NCBI GenBank assembly: GCA_003577005.1 | Contig: QEUW01000057.1 | Location: 1 to 53,970, forward strand | DNA length: 53,970 nucleotides | Source of the DNA: Chloroflexota bacterium | GTDB taxonomy: Bacteria; Chloroflexota; Anaerolineae; Caldilineales; Caldilineaceae | Direction: 5' to 3' | Part shown: positions 26,217 to 35,229 of the stretch, piece after piece | Layout of the letters: every line of letters starts with the position of its first letter | How positions within the stretch are numbered: position 1 is the first letter of the stretch | Made by a program: the position numbers and the translations under genes | The notes under the pieces: model-generated | The model's input: the letters and a program-made list of their open reading frames with translations, nothing else | The model's database searches: none | What the model was told of the DNA's origin: nothing

Positions 26217-27395
26217 TTACACGGTCGTCGCCTCGACCGGTTTGACGATCCAGCGTCGGATTGTGGCAATCAACGGCAAAAGGGATGTCAGCAACGCCAA
26301 CACCGCTGCCCCAGTTGCCAGCGGCCCGGCACCCCAGCTATCGAGCAGACGTCCGGCCAGGGCAAAGCCCAGGATGCCGGCCAACCAGATGGCTGTCGTA
26401 CACCACGAGAGACCCCAGTTCCGCATCGACGGGGGCAGCAGATCAACAGCCAGCGCCAACATGAGCGGCGTGCCGGCATAGGTGGCAATCGACATCAGGC
26501 CGCTGGCAAGCGCAAATTCCCACTGCGCCGTGGCTCGCGCCAGCAACAGCAGCCCACTCGCCCCTACCATACAGCAAAGGCTGACGAGGCCACGGCGACC
26601 GGCCCGGTCCGAAAGCACACCCAGCAATGGGATGACCGGCAACGCAATCAATCCGCCCAGACCGGCAGCCCGGGCGATCTGCTCGGGCGCAAAAGAGAGC
26701 GCCTGCATGGCAAAGGTGGTTCCCAACCGGCCAATAAAGACCGCCAGCGAGAGCAGCCAGATGGTCGCCAGAATTAGATAGAAGGCAACCGGTAGAGACC
26801 CTTCAGCGGGCAGGTCGATTTGTTCATGCTGCGGCTGAGGACTCTGGTGTAAACCGCTCGCCACTTTGCTCCCGATCCACGGGAGGGCCAACCAACTGAT
26901 TCCCAATGCGCCAAACATGAAGGCAAAACCACCCTGCTTTATCAAGACGCCAAATGCAAGCCCCCCTGCCAAGGCGCCCGCTGGTACAGCTAGTGCCATC
27001 CACCCAAAGCTGCGACCGCGCTGGGCCGGGTCGGCCAGCGCAGCCAACACCATGCTCAGGGTTGTGGTGAGCAGACCACAGGCCGTCCACGCAGCAGCAG
27101 TCAACGCGACGAGGATCGGGATATTGGTGGCCTGCCCCATCAGGACAAAGGCCACTGCAGCCAATAACGAACTGCTCGCCAACATCTGCTGCGGCCCGCC
27201 CAGTTTGCGCCAGAGCCACGGGGCGATCATTGTACCGGCTGCCATTGCCAGATACGACAACGCCAAATAGAGGCCGGTGACGCTGGCTGATGCCCCCAAA
27301 CGCCCGGCGTTTACGGGCAACAGGGGGACCAGACCATTGACTGTGCCCCACACCCCCAGATTGGACAAGAATAGAAACCACAGTTTTTTACGCAT
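26217..27395 (-). CDS. MFS transporter, 12 helices
   Basis: This 392-residue protein has two sets of about six helices and a central basic loop (PQPQHEQIDLP). The MFS motif in loop 2-3 appears as APWLWRKLGG. The substrate cannot be predicted; the small size and lack of charged helices fit a drug- or metabolite-type exporter. It is probably cotranscribed toward ridA, but 121 bases and a hairpin separate the genes. The gap before the GNAT gene (27396-27490) holds a perfect 10-base inverted repeat CTGGCGCACC/GGTGCGCCAG at 27439-27466. Confidence 0.85.
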   Translation of the reverse strand: MRKKLWFLFLSNLGVWGTVNGLVPLLPVNAGRLGASASVTGLYLALSYLAMAAGTMIAPWLWRKLGGPQQMLASSSLLAAVAFVLMGQATNIPILVALTAAAWTACGLLTTTLSMVLAALADPAQRGRSFGWMALAVPAGALAGGLAFGVLIKQGGFAFMFGALGISWLALPWIGSKVASGLHQSPQPQHEQIDLPAEGSLPVAFYLILATIWLLSLAVFIGRLGTTFAMQALSFAPEQIARAAGLGGLIALPVIPLLGVLSDRAGRRGLVSLCCMVGASGLLLLARATAQWEFALASGLMSIATYAGTPLMLALAVDLLPPSMRNWGLSWCTTAIWLAGILGFALAGRLLDSWGAGPLATGAAVLALLTSLLPLIATIRRWIVKPVEATTV

Positions 27396-27490
27396 CTGCC
27401 TTTCCTGGCGAGATTGGCGCCCTACCCGGGCGGATAATCTGGCGCACCCGTCACCAGGTGCGCCAGGTCATGAATATCCTGTTCATTGGC

Positions 27491-28057
27491 TCAGTTCAGC
27501 GCAATCGCATCGAGGGCGGGGAATGCGCTGGCCCGGCAACCGTCGAGCAAGAGTTCGACTTCACACGCCCCATATGAACAGTGGCTGTGATAATCAAAGC
27601 CGCTGTTGCGGACAATACGCATCATGCGGTCATTGGCAGCGTCAACCAGCAGATGCCAGCGGAAGACGCCCTGCGCCAATGCATAGCGGCTCAGCTCCCG
27701 AAAGAGGATGCTCCCCAGCCCGTAACCCTGAAAGCGGTCCTCGACGAGAAAAGCCGGCTCGCCGGCCAACCGCGTGGCCGGGTCGATGATATAATAAGCA
27801 AAGCCGACTGCCTGTACCATACCGCGTAGCTCAGGCGGCTGCCAGAGCGCGACAAAGGCAGCGCCTTCGTTGGCGGGTAACCGGCAGAGCCGCCGCAGTT
27901 CGCTCACCGACGGCCGGTAAGGCCGGAAATAGCGAAAATAAAGCGTATCTAACGAGACACGCTGGTGCATAGAAGCCAACAGCGGCGCATCATCTGGCTG
28001 CGCCGGTCTAATCGTAACGATAAGCTGGTTTCCTAGATCCACTTGACGAATCCACAT
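27491..28057 (-). CDS. GNAT family N-acetyltransferase
   Basis: The ATG at 28057 (188 residues) follows a good GGAGGG site; the frame extends upstream without conservation. The acetyl-CoA motif is RFQGYGLGSILFRELSRYA (about 118-136), with the strand AFLVEDRF before it. The N-terminus (TIRPAQPDDAPLLASMH) is typical of the superfamily. The acceptor substrate is unknown. The fold is related to the C-terminal acetyltransferase of acetyl-CoA synthetase-linked proteins, but here it stands alone. Confidence 0.85.
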   Translation of the reverse strand: MWIRQVDLGNQLIVTIRPAQPDDAPLLASMHQRVSLDTLYFRYFRPYRPSVSELRRLCRLPANEGAAFVALWQPPELRGMVQAVGFAYYIIDPATRLAGEPAFLVEDRFQGYGLGSILFRELSRYALAQGVFRWHLLVDAANDRMMRIVRNSGFDYHSHCSYGACEVELLLDGCRASAFPALDAIALN

Positions 28058-28338
28058 AGAAGATTCCCTCCATTGGTTGGCCACAAAGAATGGCACTAAT
28101 ACGTTTGATATCGATTCGGCGCTACGGTGTGGCTGGATCAGCCGGCGTTCAACCTGCTTCTGCTCGCCATCTTCGCTTTGCGCGTGATTATCGCGTGGCC
28201 GCGTCGCCTGTTCGTCATCTGGCCCGTTAATTGTGCGTCCAAGATGATGCAACTGCACAGACGCGTGCAAAGTTGGTCAACACGGCTCCTGCTGCAGCAT
28301 GACAGCGCCGGTACTCAAAACAGCTATACTGTACTCTG

Positions 28339-28383
28339 TTTGAAACCGGCAGTTTTGCTGGTGCAGAAACTGCCGGTTTCAAA
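28339..28383. repeat. Perfect 17-base inverted repeat
   Basis: TTTGAAACCGGCAGTTT (28339-28355) and AAACTGCCGGTTTCAAA (28367-28383) pair perfectly around an 11-base loop. It lies upstream of the GNAT gene, with no open frame on either side, so it may be a dispersed repeat or a protein-binding site. Confidence 0.65.
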
Positions 28384-28498
28384 GCAACCGCGGTTTATAT
28401 ATGCGCCAGTATCGCACAACAAAAAGCGGATCTCATCTGCGGAAGGTTGATATGCAGGTTGGTTGTGGGGTTATACGGTTGGGGAGGGGTTTATACTT

Positions 28499-28640
28499 CG
28501 ACAACGTTATTCGATAAGACCTCCGGGAGGTGACCGGATGAATGCTCGACAAATCAGCTTGTCTCCGGTCACCTCCCGGAGGTCGGCCCACCTCACATGC
28601 GCCAATTTCCCACCTCACATGCGCCAATTTTACGTTGTCG
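28499..28640 (+). mobile_element. Complete MITE-like palindromic element (family 1)
   Basis: The 142-base element is bounded by CGACAACGT (28499-28507) and ACGTTGTCG (28632-28640), perfect terminal inverted repeats. Inside, GACCTCCGGGAGGTGACCGG (28518-28537) pairs with its exact complement at 28565-28584. A 22-base unit, CCCACCTCACATGCGCCAAT plus TT, is duplicated in tandem at 28587-28608 and 28609-28630. A truncated copy lies at 2211-2307. The element has no coding capacity, as in non-autonomous elements moved by a transposase elsewhere. Confidence 0.75.
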
Positions 28641-28676
28641 TAATACTCAAATCAGAATGAGAACCGGAGTTCACCC

Positions 28677-28741
28677 GCATTCCGGGAAAGGGCCACAATG
28701 TTTCTCCGCAGAGTAGGCTCGCTGGCCCTTTCCCGGAATGC
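28677..28741. repeat. Palindromic repeat, GCATTCCGGGAAAG family (family 2)
   Basis: GCATTCCGGGAAAGGGCCA (28677-28695) pairs perfectly over 19 bases with its complement at 28723-28741, with a 27-base loop. A second member, with two mismatches, is at 41630-41696. Confidence 0.75.
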
Positions 28742-28944
28742 GAAGGGTCGGCGAAAATCCGGGTTTCAAACTGAACGCAGTATAGTACGGGTTATTCGCC
28801 AGATCACCAGCTATCATTCACGTGGATGGGCAGGAGATAGTGCAACGGCTCGAACCATACGCCTGGCTGCCGAGCAATTTGACATCTGCGACCATTACGG
28901 CTATATCTGAAACGTTCTTTTCCAACCACCCGCTGGAGGGCAAC

Positions 28945-29454
28945 ATGAATTCAGGAATTCGTTCTGGTCTACTTATCATCATCACTGCTATGATATTGAT
29001 GGCTGCGCTCAAAGGGTGTCTTTCGCCCATTCCAACCGAACCGGCGCCGCGCCCCACGCCGACACCGACCAGCGAGGTGCTGACCGGCACCGAAGCGATC
29101 ACAGGCACGATAGCACCCACCGTCACCGCGCCACTGACCGAGACGGATGCGCTAACCGCACCTGTGGAAATGACATCCACAGCTGACCTGACCGGAACGA
29201 TCACCCCAACCGATAGCGACGCCGTCACAACTACCCAGGAGCTGACTGCCACCATTGGCCCCACGGCAACCGATACGACGACTGCAACTGCGCCGCTGAC
29301 CGAGACAGCGGGCGTTACCACGAGCGTTGCGCCTACTGCGGATCGAAACGGCCCCCTCACGGCGACAACCGAAATCAGTCCGGCGTTGTCGCCCGGTCTC
29401 GATGTCACCGCGACGGTTACGACCACCACAACGCCTACCTCTACTACGCCCTGA
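28945..29454 (+). CDS. Thr/Pro/Ala-rich lipoprotein-like exported protein
   Basis: The ATG at 28945 (169 residues) follows a GGAGGG site; a longer frame from 28822 lacks one. After a hydrophobic segment (LLIIITAMILMAALKGC) there is a possible lipobox cysteine at residue 23, though the Lys before it is atypical. The rest is a low-complexity stalk of Thr, Ala, Pro, Glu with repeated LTETDAL/LTETAGV-like phrases. This looks like a surface-exposed, probably glycosylated spacer protein. No domain is present. A 13-base hairpin and a pseudogene follow it. Confidence 0.65.
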   Translation: MNSGIRSGLLIIITAMILMAALKGCLSPIPTEPAPRPTPTPTSEVLTGTEAITGTIAPTVTAPLTETDALTAPVEMTSTADLTGTITPTDSDAVTTTQELTATIGPTATDTTTATAPLTETAGVTTSVAPTADRNGPLTATTEISPALSPGLDVTATVTTTTTPTSTTP

Positions 29455-29486
29455 TCGGTTCGAAGGGCAGCCGGGCGCCAGGCTAG

Positions 29487-29515
29487 AGCGGCCAGATTTT
29501 AGAAATCTGGCCGCT
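29487..29515 (+). terminator. 13-base hairpin at the pseudogene junction
   Basis: AGCGGCCAGATTT (29487-29499) pairs perfectly with AAATCTGGCCGCT (29503-29515) around TAG. It lies 33 bases after the lipoprotein stop, so it could end its transcript, but it lacks a clear T-run. The monooxygenase fragment begins just after it, so the hairpin may also mark the deletion or insertion boundary. Confidence 0.5.
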
Positions 29516-29520
29516 ACACC

Positions 29521-29712
29521 TTTGATTTCTCTTGGGTGCGCCTGCCGGTCTTTGACGCAGATGGTTTCCCCTTCCAGCAGCGAGGCGTTACCCCCTATCC
29601 AGGTCTCTACTTTCTGGGCCTGCCGTGGCTACACACAGTCAAGTCTGGGCTGCTCTACGGCGTCGGCGAGGGTGCAGCCTATCTTGCCGCCCAGACCGCG
29701 AGACGAGGGTGA
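29521..29712 (+). pseudogene. 3' fragment of a flavin-containing monooxygenase-like gene
   Basis: Translation from 29521 gives 63 residues to a TGA at 29710-29712, starting FDFSWVRLPVFDADG and continuing PGLYFLGLPWLHTVKSG and LLYGVGEGAAYLAAQ. These are typical C-terminal features of FAD-dependent monooxygenases. The N-terminal FAD and NADPH domains are missing, an in-frame TAG is just upstream, and no start codon with a ribosome site is present. It is therefore a remnant. Its 3' end lies 9 bases from the stop of the MFS gene on the other strand. Confidence 0.75.
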
Positions 29713-29720
29713 CGCCCACC

Positions 29721-31064
29721 TCACGCCGGTGCGACAACCGGCTGTGGCGCCACTTCGAGTTCGGTATCGGCGGGGGTCTCCTCCACATTGCGCACAGCCG
29801 GGATGAGATAGAAGCCAAGCGTAAAGGCGGCGCCGGCCAGCGATGTTGCGACGAACATCAGCGCGATCCCGGCGCCGGGGCCAGCCCCTACTAGCCAGCC
29901 AAAGCTGCCTGCCAACGAACCACCCACCTGCATCGCCGGTTCGAACCAGTGGTCGGCCAGCCCACCAGCCAGCAAGTATCCGAGCGGCACAAGCGCCTGC
30001 CCCAGTGTATTCTTGGCGGTAAAGACTCGTCCTTGCCAGGCCGGATGCACCTTCTCCTGCCAGATCGAATCGTTGCTGGCGCCGATGATCGGAACAAAGA
30101 GCGCGCCTACGGCAACACCGATCACCCAGAACGGTACTGCACGCCCAACGGCCAGCACCAGATCGCCCAGGAGAAACGAGAGCGCCGCGCACAACAAGAC
30201 GCCGTGGATGCGCCGCCGCGGCCCCCCCCAGAGACTGACAAGGATGGCGCCGGCCACCCCGCCCAGCCCCAATGCCGTCTGCACCGCCGCCAGCGCCAAT
30301 TCGTTTCCGCCGCTGCGCGCCAGGATCATGACCGGCAGCAGCGAGAAATAAGTAAGTGTGGCAATAAAGTTCATGCCGGTGAAGGCAAAGGTCATGCCGG
30401 CCAGCCCCGGCCGCTGCCAGACATAGCGGAAACCAAACCAGAGCTCTGAAAAGAAGCCGCCTGTAGCAGCCCTGGACGCCCGGTCGTTGCGGGTGACTTC
30501 GGGGATCGAGACGCTGAGCAAGGTCGCCAGGGCCACGCTAAAGGTGGCCAGATCGGCCAACATGACGCCCGCCAGCCCGCCGGCATAAAAGAGTACACCG
30601 GCCAGGATCGGCGCCAGCACCTGGGCGCCATTCTGGGCCAACGCCCGCAAACCGCTGCCGCGGGCATAGTGCTCTTTGGGCAGTAGCAGCGTGCTGGCAG
30701 CCGTATAGGCCGGCGCCTGAAAGGTCTCGAAGACGCCTGTGAGGAACTCAGCCACATAAAGATGCCAGAGGGCCAGTTCCCCCACTCCATGCAGCGCCAA
30801 CAGGCTCAGGGTCATCAGCCCGGCGCCCCCATCGGCGAGCAGCATGACCGTCCGCCGCGGCAGCCGATCCACCCAGACGCCGGCCAATGGGCTGATGGTG
30901 ATGAGGGGCAAAAAGGCAAAAAAGCCGATCAGCGCCACCGCCGTGGCCGGATTGCCACCCTCTCCTGCCTGCTCATAGGCCCACACGATGAGGGCGAAGC
31001 GCGTCATGGCCGTGCCGATGCGCGAGACGAGTTGTCCAAACCAGATGATCAGATACGTCTTCAT
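29721..31064 (-). CDS. MFS transporter, EntS/MFS_3-like
   Basis: This 447-residue, 12-helix protein has the loop motif SPLAGVWVDRLPRRTVML (about 60-77), the MFS signature of the EntS/MFS_3 group. Helix-rich halves flank a cytosolic loop (about 190-215, PEVTRNDRASRAATGG). Members export siderophores or drugs; no substrate is suggested by the surroundings. The C-terminus is a Pro/Val/Glu tail. It converges on the monooxygenase remnant. Confidence 0.87.
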   Translation of the reverse strand: MKTYLIIWFGQLVSRIGTAMTRFALIVWAYEQAGEGGNPATAVALIGFFAFLPLITISPLAGVWVDRLPRRTVMLLADGGAGLMTLSLLALHGVGELALWHLYVAEFLTGVFETFQAPAYTAASTLLLPKEHYARGSGLRALAQNGAQVLAPILAGVLFYAGGLAGVMLADLATFSVALATLLSVSIPEVTRNDRASRAATGGFFSELWFGFRYVWQRPGLAGMTFAFTGMNFIATLTYFSLLPVMILARSGGNELALAAVQTALGLGGVAGAILVSLWGGPRRRIHGVLLCAALSFLLGDLVLAVGRAVPFWVIGVAVGALFVPIIGASNDSIWQEKVHPAWQGRVFTAKNTLGQALVPLGYLLAGGLADHWFEPAMQVGGSLAGSFGWLVGAGPGAGIALMFVATSLAGAAFTLGFYLIPAVRNVEETPADTELEVAPQPVVAPA

Positions 31065-31345
31065 TATCTATCTTCCTCGCTCCGCTGCCGGGTGGGCAGC
31101 GCCGGCTTGTAGACCCAATAGGCCCTATCATTTTATCCAATTCGGTAGACGGAACACGTTGCCAGCACTCTGGTATTCCAACCGGCGCAGACAGGCGCCG
31201 TCCCGTTGTTTTGTGGTCGAATGCAACGAGCGATTGGCAACGGGCGCATACCCCGTCTACGCAGTGCAATTATTGCATGAAAAGCAACGGCTGCGATCGG
31301 CAAAAAGTTGGTGAAAGGGTTGGTTTTGGGTCAGGGGACAACGAA

Positions 31346-31831
31346 CTACGGTTGGGCGAAAGGCAGTGAATTTGGCGCCATCATTGCGTGATCCATTGGG
31401 CGAGCGGCAGCAAAGACGATGCTACTCAATGCTGGATGAAGACGAGGGTGGACGCTGTTGTAAGGACCGTGAGTGAGTTGGACAGGCTCATTCAATGGCT
31501 GGCCGACAAACAGATCCCAGTGGCTACTGCCATCATCTTCAAGGGTTCTACCCTGAAAGGTGACAAGAACCCAATTCTCAACTGTTGCACGACCCTGCAC
31601 ATCTTGTGATTCAGCAACGGCATCCAAAGGATCTTGACCCGAGGGTGATTCCCACCTGGTCGTAGGGTGAGCGATGGGCCGTTCGACAGGCGCCAACCAC
31701 TCTTCTGATGCAGCGGCAACAGAGGCAAAGGTCAAAAGAAGTGATAATAGAATGAGCGACAAGAAGGAGACGAACAGGCGTACAATCACGCCAAAGGGGC
31801 GTCCAACCAAGGAGCGAAGCGGGGGAATCAC
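31346..31831 (-). CDS. Truncated exported PD40/TolB-like beta-propeller protein
   Basis: A GTG start at 31831 (after GGGGCAATTT) opens 161 residues. A helix (about 15-41, VIVRLFVSFLSLILLSLLLTF) is followed by one recognisable PD40 blade: WDLFVGQPLNEPVQLTHG and SVHPRLHPALSSIVFAAARP. The usual next blades, which continue the LSPDGxxI pattern, are absent. The gene stops about 20 residues later, so it looks cut short compared with typical 300-1000-residue relatives. It is either decayed or a small secreted protein. No neighbour partner is obvious; the preceding 281 bases (31065-31345) hold no gene. Confidence 0.6.
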   Translation of the reverse strand: MIPPLRSLVGRPFGVIVRLFVSFLSLILLSLLLTFASVAAASEEWLAPVERPIAHPTTRWESPSGQDPLDAVAESQDVQGRATVENWVLVTFQGRTLEDDGSSHWDLFVGQPLNEPVQLTHGPYNSVHPRLHPALSSIVFAAARPMDHAMMAPNSLPFAQP

Positions 31832-32180
31832 AAATTGCCCCTATTACTTTTTGATACGTGGGTTACGGGTTCGGAAAGGTTCGTAAGGATTGTTACAATA
31901 ACGATACTACAGGAACAATTTACTGTAAAATCTCTCGCATAGATGATGCACAAAATACCATGAGTATGGCGCACCGTATTGTGTCTATTTCCTGACAAAT
32001 AGAGTGACAACTCGCTAAATGCAGGGTCCCCCAGGTAGGCCCAGGGGCAAAACTATCTAGACAACGAGACATCGCGTGGCAGCGCTATTTGACCTCTGGA
32101 GGTGGCCGCAGAAGCCTCTGAATGACCCGAAGCTCGCCGGCCACCTCCTGGAAGTCGGTATAGAAAGTGCGGTTGTAGTG
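31832..32180. other. Gene-free region with a family 1-like palindrome
   Basis: AT-rich stretches (31880-31990) lie upstream of the GTG-start gene. The palindrome at 32091-32156 occupies the right part. No coding frame is convincing. Confidence 0.5.
32091..32156. repeat. Imperfect family 1-like palindrome
   Basis: GACCTCTGGAGGTGGCCG (32091-32108) and CCGGCCACCTCCTGGAAGTC (32137-32156) form an imperfect stem. The core GGAGGTGGCC/GGCCACCTCC is the same as at 35230-35298. It lies 24 bases after the stop of the minus-strand LuxR gene, so it could act as its terminator. Confidence 0.55.
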
Positions 32181-34826
32181 CTAACTGGCCAGCAATTGCA
32201 GCGCGCGCGCCTGGGCAACCGCCTGGGTACGGCTGTTGACGCCCAGTTTGCCGTAGATCTGGCCGGTGTAGAATTTCACCGTGCCCACCGACAAGATCAA
32301 CTCGTCGGCGATCTGCTGGTTGCTCAGACCCTGGGCGACCAGCCCCAGCACTTCCAGTTCACGGCTGGTCAGCGGCTCGATCAGCGGCTGAGCGGCCGGG
32401 GCAGGCACTCGTAGGTTGGCCTTGCCATTGGCGCTTGCCGCCGGTTGTACGGCCAGCGTGGCCAGCGTTGCCGCGATGGCCGTGGTCAGGTTCATCGATT
32501 CGCCGCGCGCACGGGCAACGGCCATCTGCGCAGGCGGAAGCGTCCGGTTGCTGGCCGTGAGCAGTTTGTTTGCCGCATCTTTTGTTTCGTGACGCACGAG
32601 CGGATGCTGGCTGACCAAGACCAGCAGCGACACCGCCTGCTCTGGCCGGCTGGTGCGCAGATAGAGTTGCGCCGCGCTGACCAGGATGGAAAGCGCTAGC
32701 GGTCGCCAGTCGATATCGGTGGCGATCTGAAGCGCATCGTGCAGGCAGGATTGAGCGGCGGTATACTCCTCTTCCATCAGTGCAGTCTCGCCCAACCCTA
32801 ACAGAGCCGAAGCCAACGCGCCCCGGTCGTTGATCTGCTGATAAATAGCCAGGCTTCGCTTGTAGAGACGCTTTGCTTCGCCGTAATCGGCGCGCAGCCA
32901 GGCAGTCCGGGCCAGCAGGTTGAGCGCCGCGGCCATCCCTTCGGGGTCGTTGAACTCCTCGCGTACAAAGTAACATTGCTGGTAATACTGGCGCGCCTCC
33001 TCGTACTGGCCCAAGACCCGGTTCACCTCGCCCAGGAGATTGAGCACATAGCCCATCATCCAGCGGTTGCCGCTCTCTTTGGTCAGACGGTACGCATCTT
33101 GGGCGTAGTCGCGGCTGGCCTCATAATCACCCTGGGCAAAGTATGCGCTGGCCAACACGTAACGTGATACAAGCACATTATCGCGATCCTGGCGCTGGCT
33201 GTGGCGCTGATAGCCGGCGGTCGCCAACGCGATGGCTGATTCGTAATTGCCCTGCACCGTTGCCAGTAGCGCCAGCCCCAACGTGGGGTCGGTGCCAAAA
33301 CCACTTGGGGGGGCCGTCTTGAGGCCATCATAGAGCGTCTGGCTGCGCCCAAAAACGACCGCCGCAACGTCGAACTGGCCCAGGCGAATATAGTTCCACC
33401 CCTGCATGGCAAGCAGATGCGCTTCCACCTGTTGCACCGTAGGCGTCGCTTCGGCGCCGGCAAAGGCCGCCAGCGCCTGGTCAAAAGACTCAGTGGCCTC
33501 TTGATACCGGCCTTGCATATCATAGAACTGGTAGAACGTGTAGGTTGCCTGGCCCAACCAGTCAAAGCGCTGCCGCTTTACTGCGTGCGCCCATGCGCTG
33601 CGAATGTTTTCCAGTTCGACGCCGATCTCTTGCAGCACTTCACGCTGGCGGCTCCCGATGATCTCACTGGCGCGCCGGCTGAGAAAGGATGCAAAGTAGG
33701 CTGCGTGCGCATCCAAAAGAGCGCCGGCTTCGTCCGGCTCTTCGTTGAACCGTTCCTGGGCAAACTGGCGCAACAGGCCGTGGAGTTGATAGCGACCATT
33801 CGGCTCCCAGCGCAACAGCGATTTGTTGACCAGGGCAGAGAGCACCGGCAAGGAGGCGCCGGCCACCGCCTCCGCCGCCGCCCGCTGGAAACCGCCGCGA
33901 AAGATCGCCAGCCGCTTGAAGACGGCCCGTTCCGGCTCGCTCAGCATTTGCCACGTCTGCGCAAAGATAGCGCCCATGCTGCGATGGCGCTCCGGAACAT
34001 TGCGCAAGCTGGTAGACAGAAAGTCAATACTATGATCGATCTCGGCGGCAATGGCAGCCGAATCCAACGTTTTGACCCACGTTGCGGCCAGTTCGAGCGC
34101 CAGGGGCATTCCCTCGACCAACTGGCAGATGCGGATCACACCGGCGCGCTCTTTGGCCAGGTCAAAATCGGGCCGCACCCGGCGCGCACACTGGAGAAAG
34201 AGCCGTACAGCGCCGTACGCCTCGAGTTCGGCCTCTCTCAACTCTTCCGCGCCAGGGCGCTCGTTCAGCGGATAAGCCATCCCACTCAATGGATAGAGCC
34301 ACTCTTCTTGCAGATTGAGCGCCTCCCGCGCCGTGATCAGCAGCTTGATGTACGGAGCCTTGTGCAAAAGCGTGGACAAGAAAGTGTAGTCGTTGTCACC
34401 TTCTTCCGCTGTAGCCGCCAACAGTTCATCGAAACCGTCGAGCACGATCAACATGGCCTTGTTGCTCAGATAGTTAAAGAGCTGTGTCTGCGGCGCCTCC
34501 GAGCCGGCAGGGGGGGCATTGACAGCATCGGCAATCGCAGCGGCCAGCGACTCTGGTGAACCAAGCGGCTGCACGTTGACAAAAAAGACGCCGTGGGTAA
34601 AGAGGTCATCCTGCTCCTCATCCAGACGGGAGGAGTGCATGGCTGCCACTTCCATGGCCAGGCGCGTCTTGCCGATCCCGCCTGGGCCGATCAGCGTCAG
34701 CAGCCGGCAATTTGCATCGGCCAAGCGCTGCGTAACAGCAGACAATTCCTCGGTGCGATCCACAAAAGGCGTGAGTGGCCTGGGCAGGCGACTGGCGTTG
34801 TTCGGTTGTGTCAGGTGGCGGTGCAT
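32181..34826 (-). CDS. LuxR/MalT-like AAA-TPR transcriptional regulator
   Basis: This 881-residue protein has an NB-ARC/STAND-type ATPase at the N-terminus: Walker A GPGGIGKT (47-54), Walker B MLIVLDGFDELL. It then has TPR-like helices (about 400-770; repeats such as YEEARQYYQQCYFVREEFND), and a LuxR helix-turn-helix at 815-881 (LTSRELEVLGLVAQGLSNQQ, then VGTVKFYTGQIYGKL). Signal-bound oligomers of this class activate transcription. The ligand and targets are unknown. The divergent channel operon starts 620 bases away and may be a target, but this is only inferred from position. Confidence 0.92.
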   Translation of the reverse strand: MHRHLTQPNNASRLPRPLTPFVDRTEELSAVTQRLADANCRLLTLIGPGGIGKTRLAMEVAAMHSSRLDEEQDDLFTHGVFFVNVQPLGSPESLAAAIADAVNAPPAGSEAPQTQLFNYLSNKAMLIVLDGFDELLAATAEEGDNDYTFLSTLLHKAPYIKLLITAREALNLQEEWLYPLSGMAYPLNERPGAEELREAELEAYGAVRLFLQCARRVRPDFDLAKERAGVIRICQLVEGMPLALELAATWVKTLDSAAIAAEIDHSIDFLSTSLRNVPERHRSMGAIFAQTWQMLSEPERAVFKRLAIFRGGFQRAAAEAVAGASLPVLSALVNKSLLRWEPNGRYQLHGLLRQFAQERFNEEPDEAGALLDAHAAYFASFLSRRASEIIGSRQREVLQEIGVELENIRSAWAHAVKRQRFDWLGQATYTFYQFYDMQGRYQEATESFDQALAAFAGAEATPTVQQVEAHLLAMQGWNYIRLGQFDVAAVVFGRSQTLYDGLKTAPPSGFGTDPTLGLALLATVQGNYESAIALATAGYQRHSQRQDRDNVLVSRYVLASAYFAQGDYEASRDYAQDAYRLTKESGNRWMMGYVLNLLGEVNRVLGQYEEARQYYQQCYFVREEFNDPEGMAAALNLLARTAWLRADYGEAKRLYKRSLAIYQQINDRGALASALLGLGETALMEEEYTAAQSCLHDALQIATDIDWRPLALSILVSAAQLYLRTSRPEQAVSLLVLVSQHPLVRHETKDAANKLLTASNRTLPPAQMAVARARGESMNLTTAIAATLATLAVQPAASANGKANLRVPAPAAQPLIEPLTSRELEVLGLVAQGLSNQQIADELILSVGTVKFYTGQIYGKLGVNSRTQAVAQARALQLLAS

Positions 34827-35229
34827 GGTGTTACAGACTCCTTTCCAAGGTCAGAACAAAAGGCCACTGTGGAAAGTTCTTCTTCGATTTTCCTGTTCAC
34901 CCAACTCTGTTTTTTGGGATAAGTGTGCTACGGCCTCGGCCTGGTAACGCCGTCCTTAACCGTGGTCGGTTCGGTTGAGCCAGCATCTTTTGTGTTCCTT
35001 TGCAGCTCGAATACGAACGACGCTCGCTTTGTAGCTAAGCGTACCTTCTTGCCGTTAAACAATCGTTAATGAATGCGATCCCGTGATTCCCAAACCCGAA
35101 ATCAGTCCAGGAGGTCACACAATTTGCGGCTTTCTGCCAATCTGTGGCTCTCTGCCCTGGCATTTACAAAGCGCCCCTTATACCTGATGCATCGGGGCTT
35201 CTCAACAGTCGGTTTTTCTCGTCTACGCC

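Larger units (their letters stand above)
28058..28944 (+). other. Repeat-rich gene-free region
   Basis: This 887-base stretch holds three separate palindromes (28339-28383, 28499-28640, 28677-28741), a TATAGT at 28781-28786 without a matching -35, and the ribosome-binding site GGAGGG before the lipoprotein ATG. An open frame at 28127-28450 has no recognisable features and was rejected. Confidence 0.6.

Noticed and set aside
28127..28450. A 107-codon + strand frame in the repeat-rich region
   Set aside because: It crosses a perfect hairpin and has no ribosome site or family character.
28499..28640. CRISPR-like interpretation of the repeated 22-base unit
   Set aside because: Only two adjacent copies without a spacer, inside an element with terminal inverted repeats, and no cas gene nearby.
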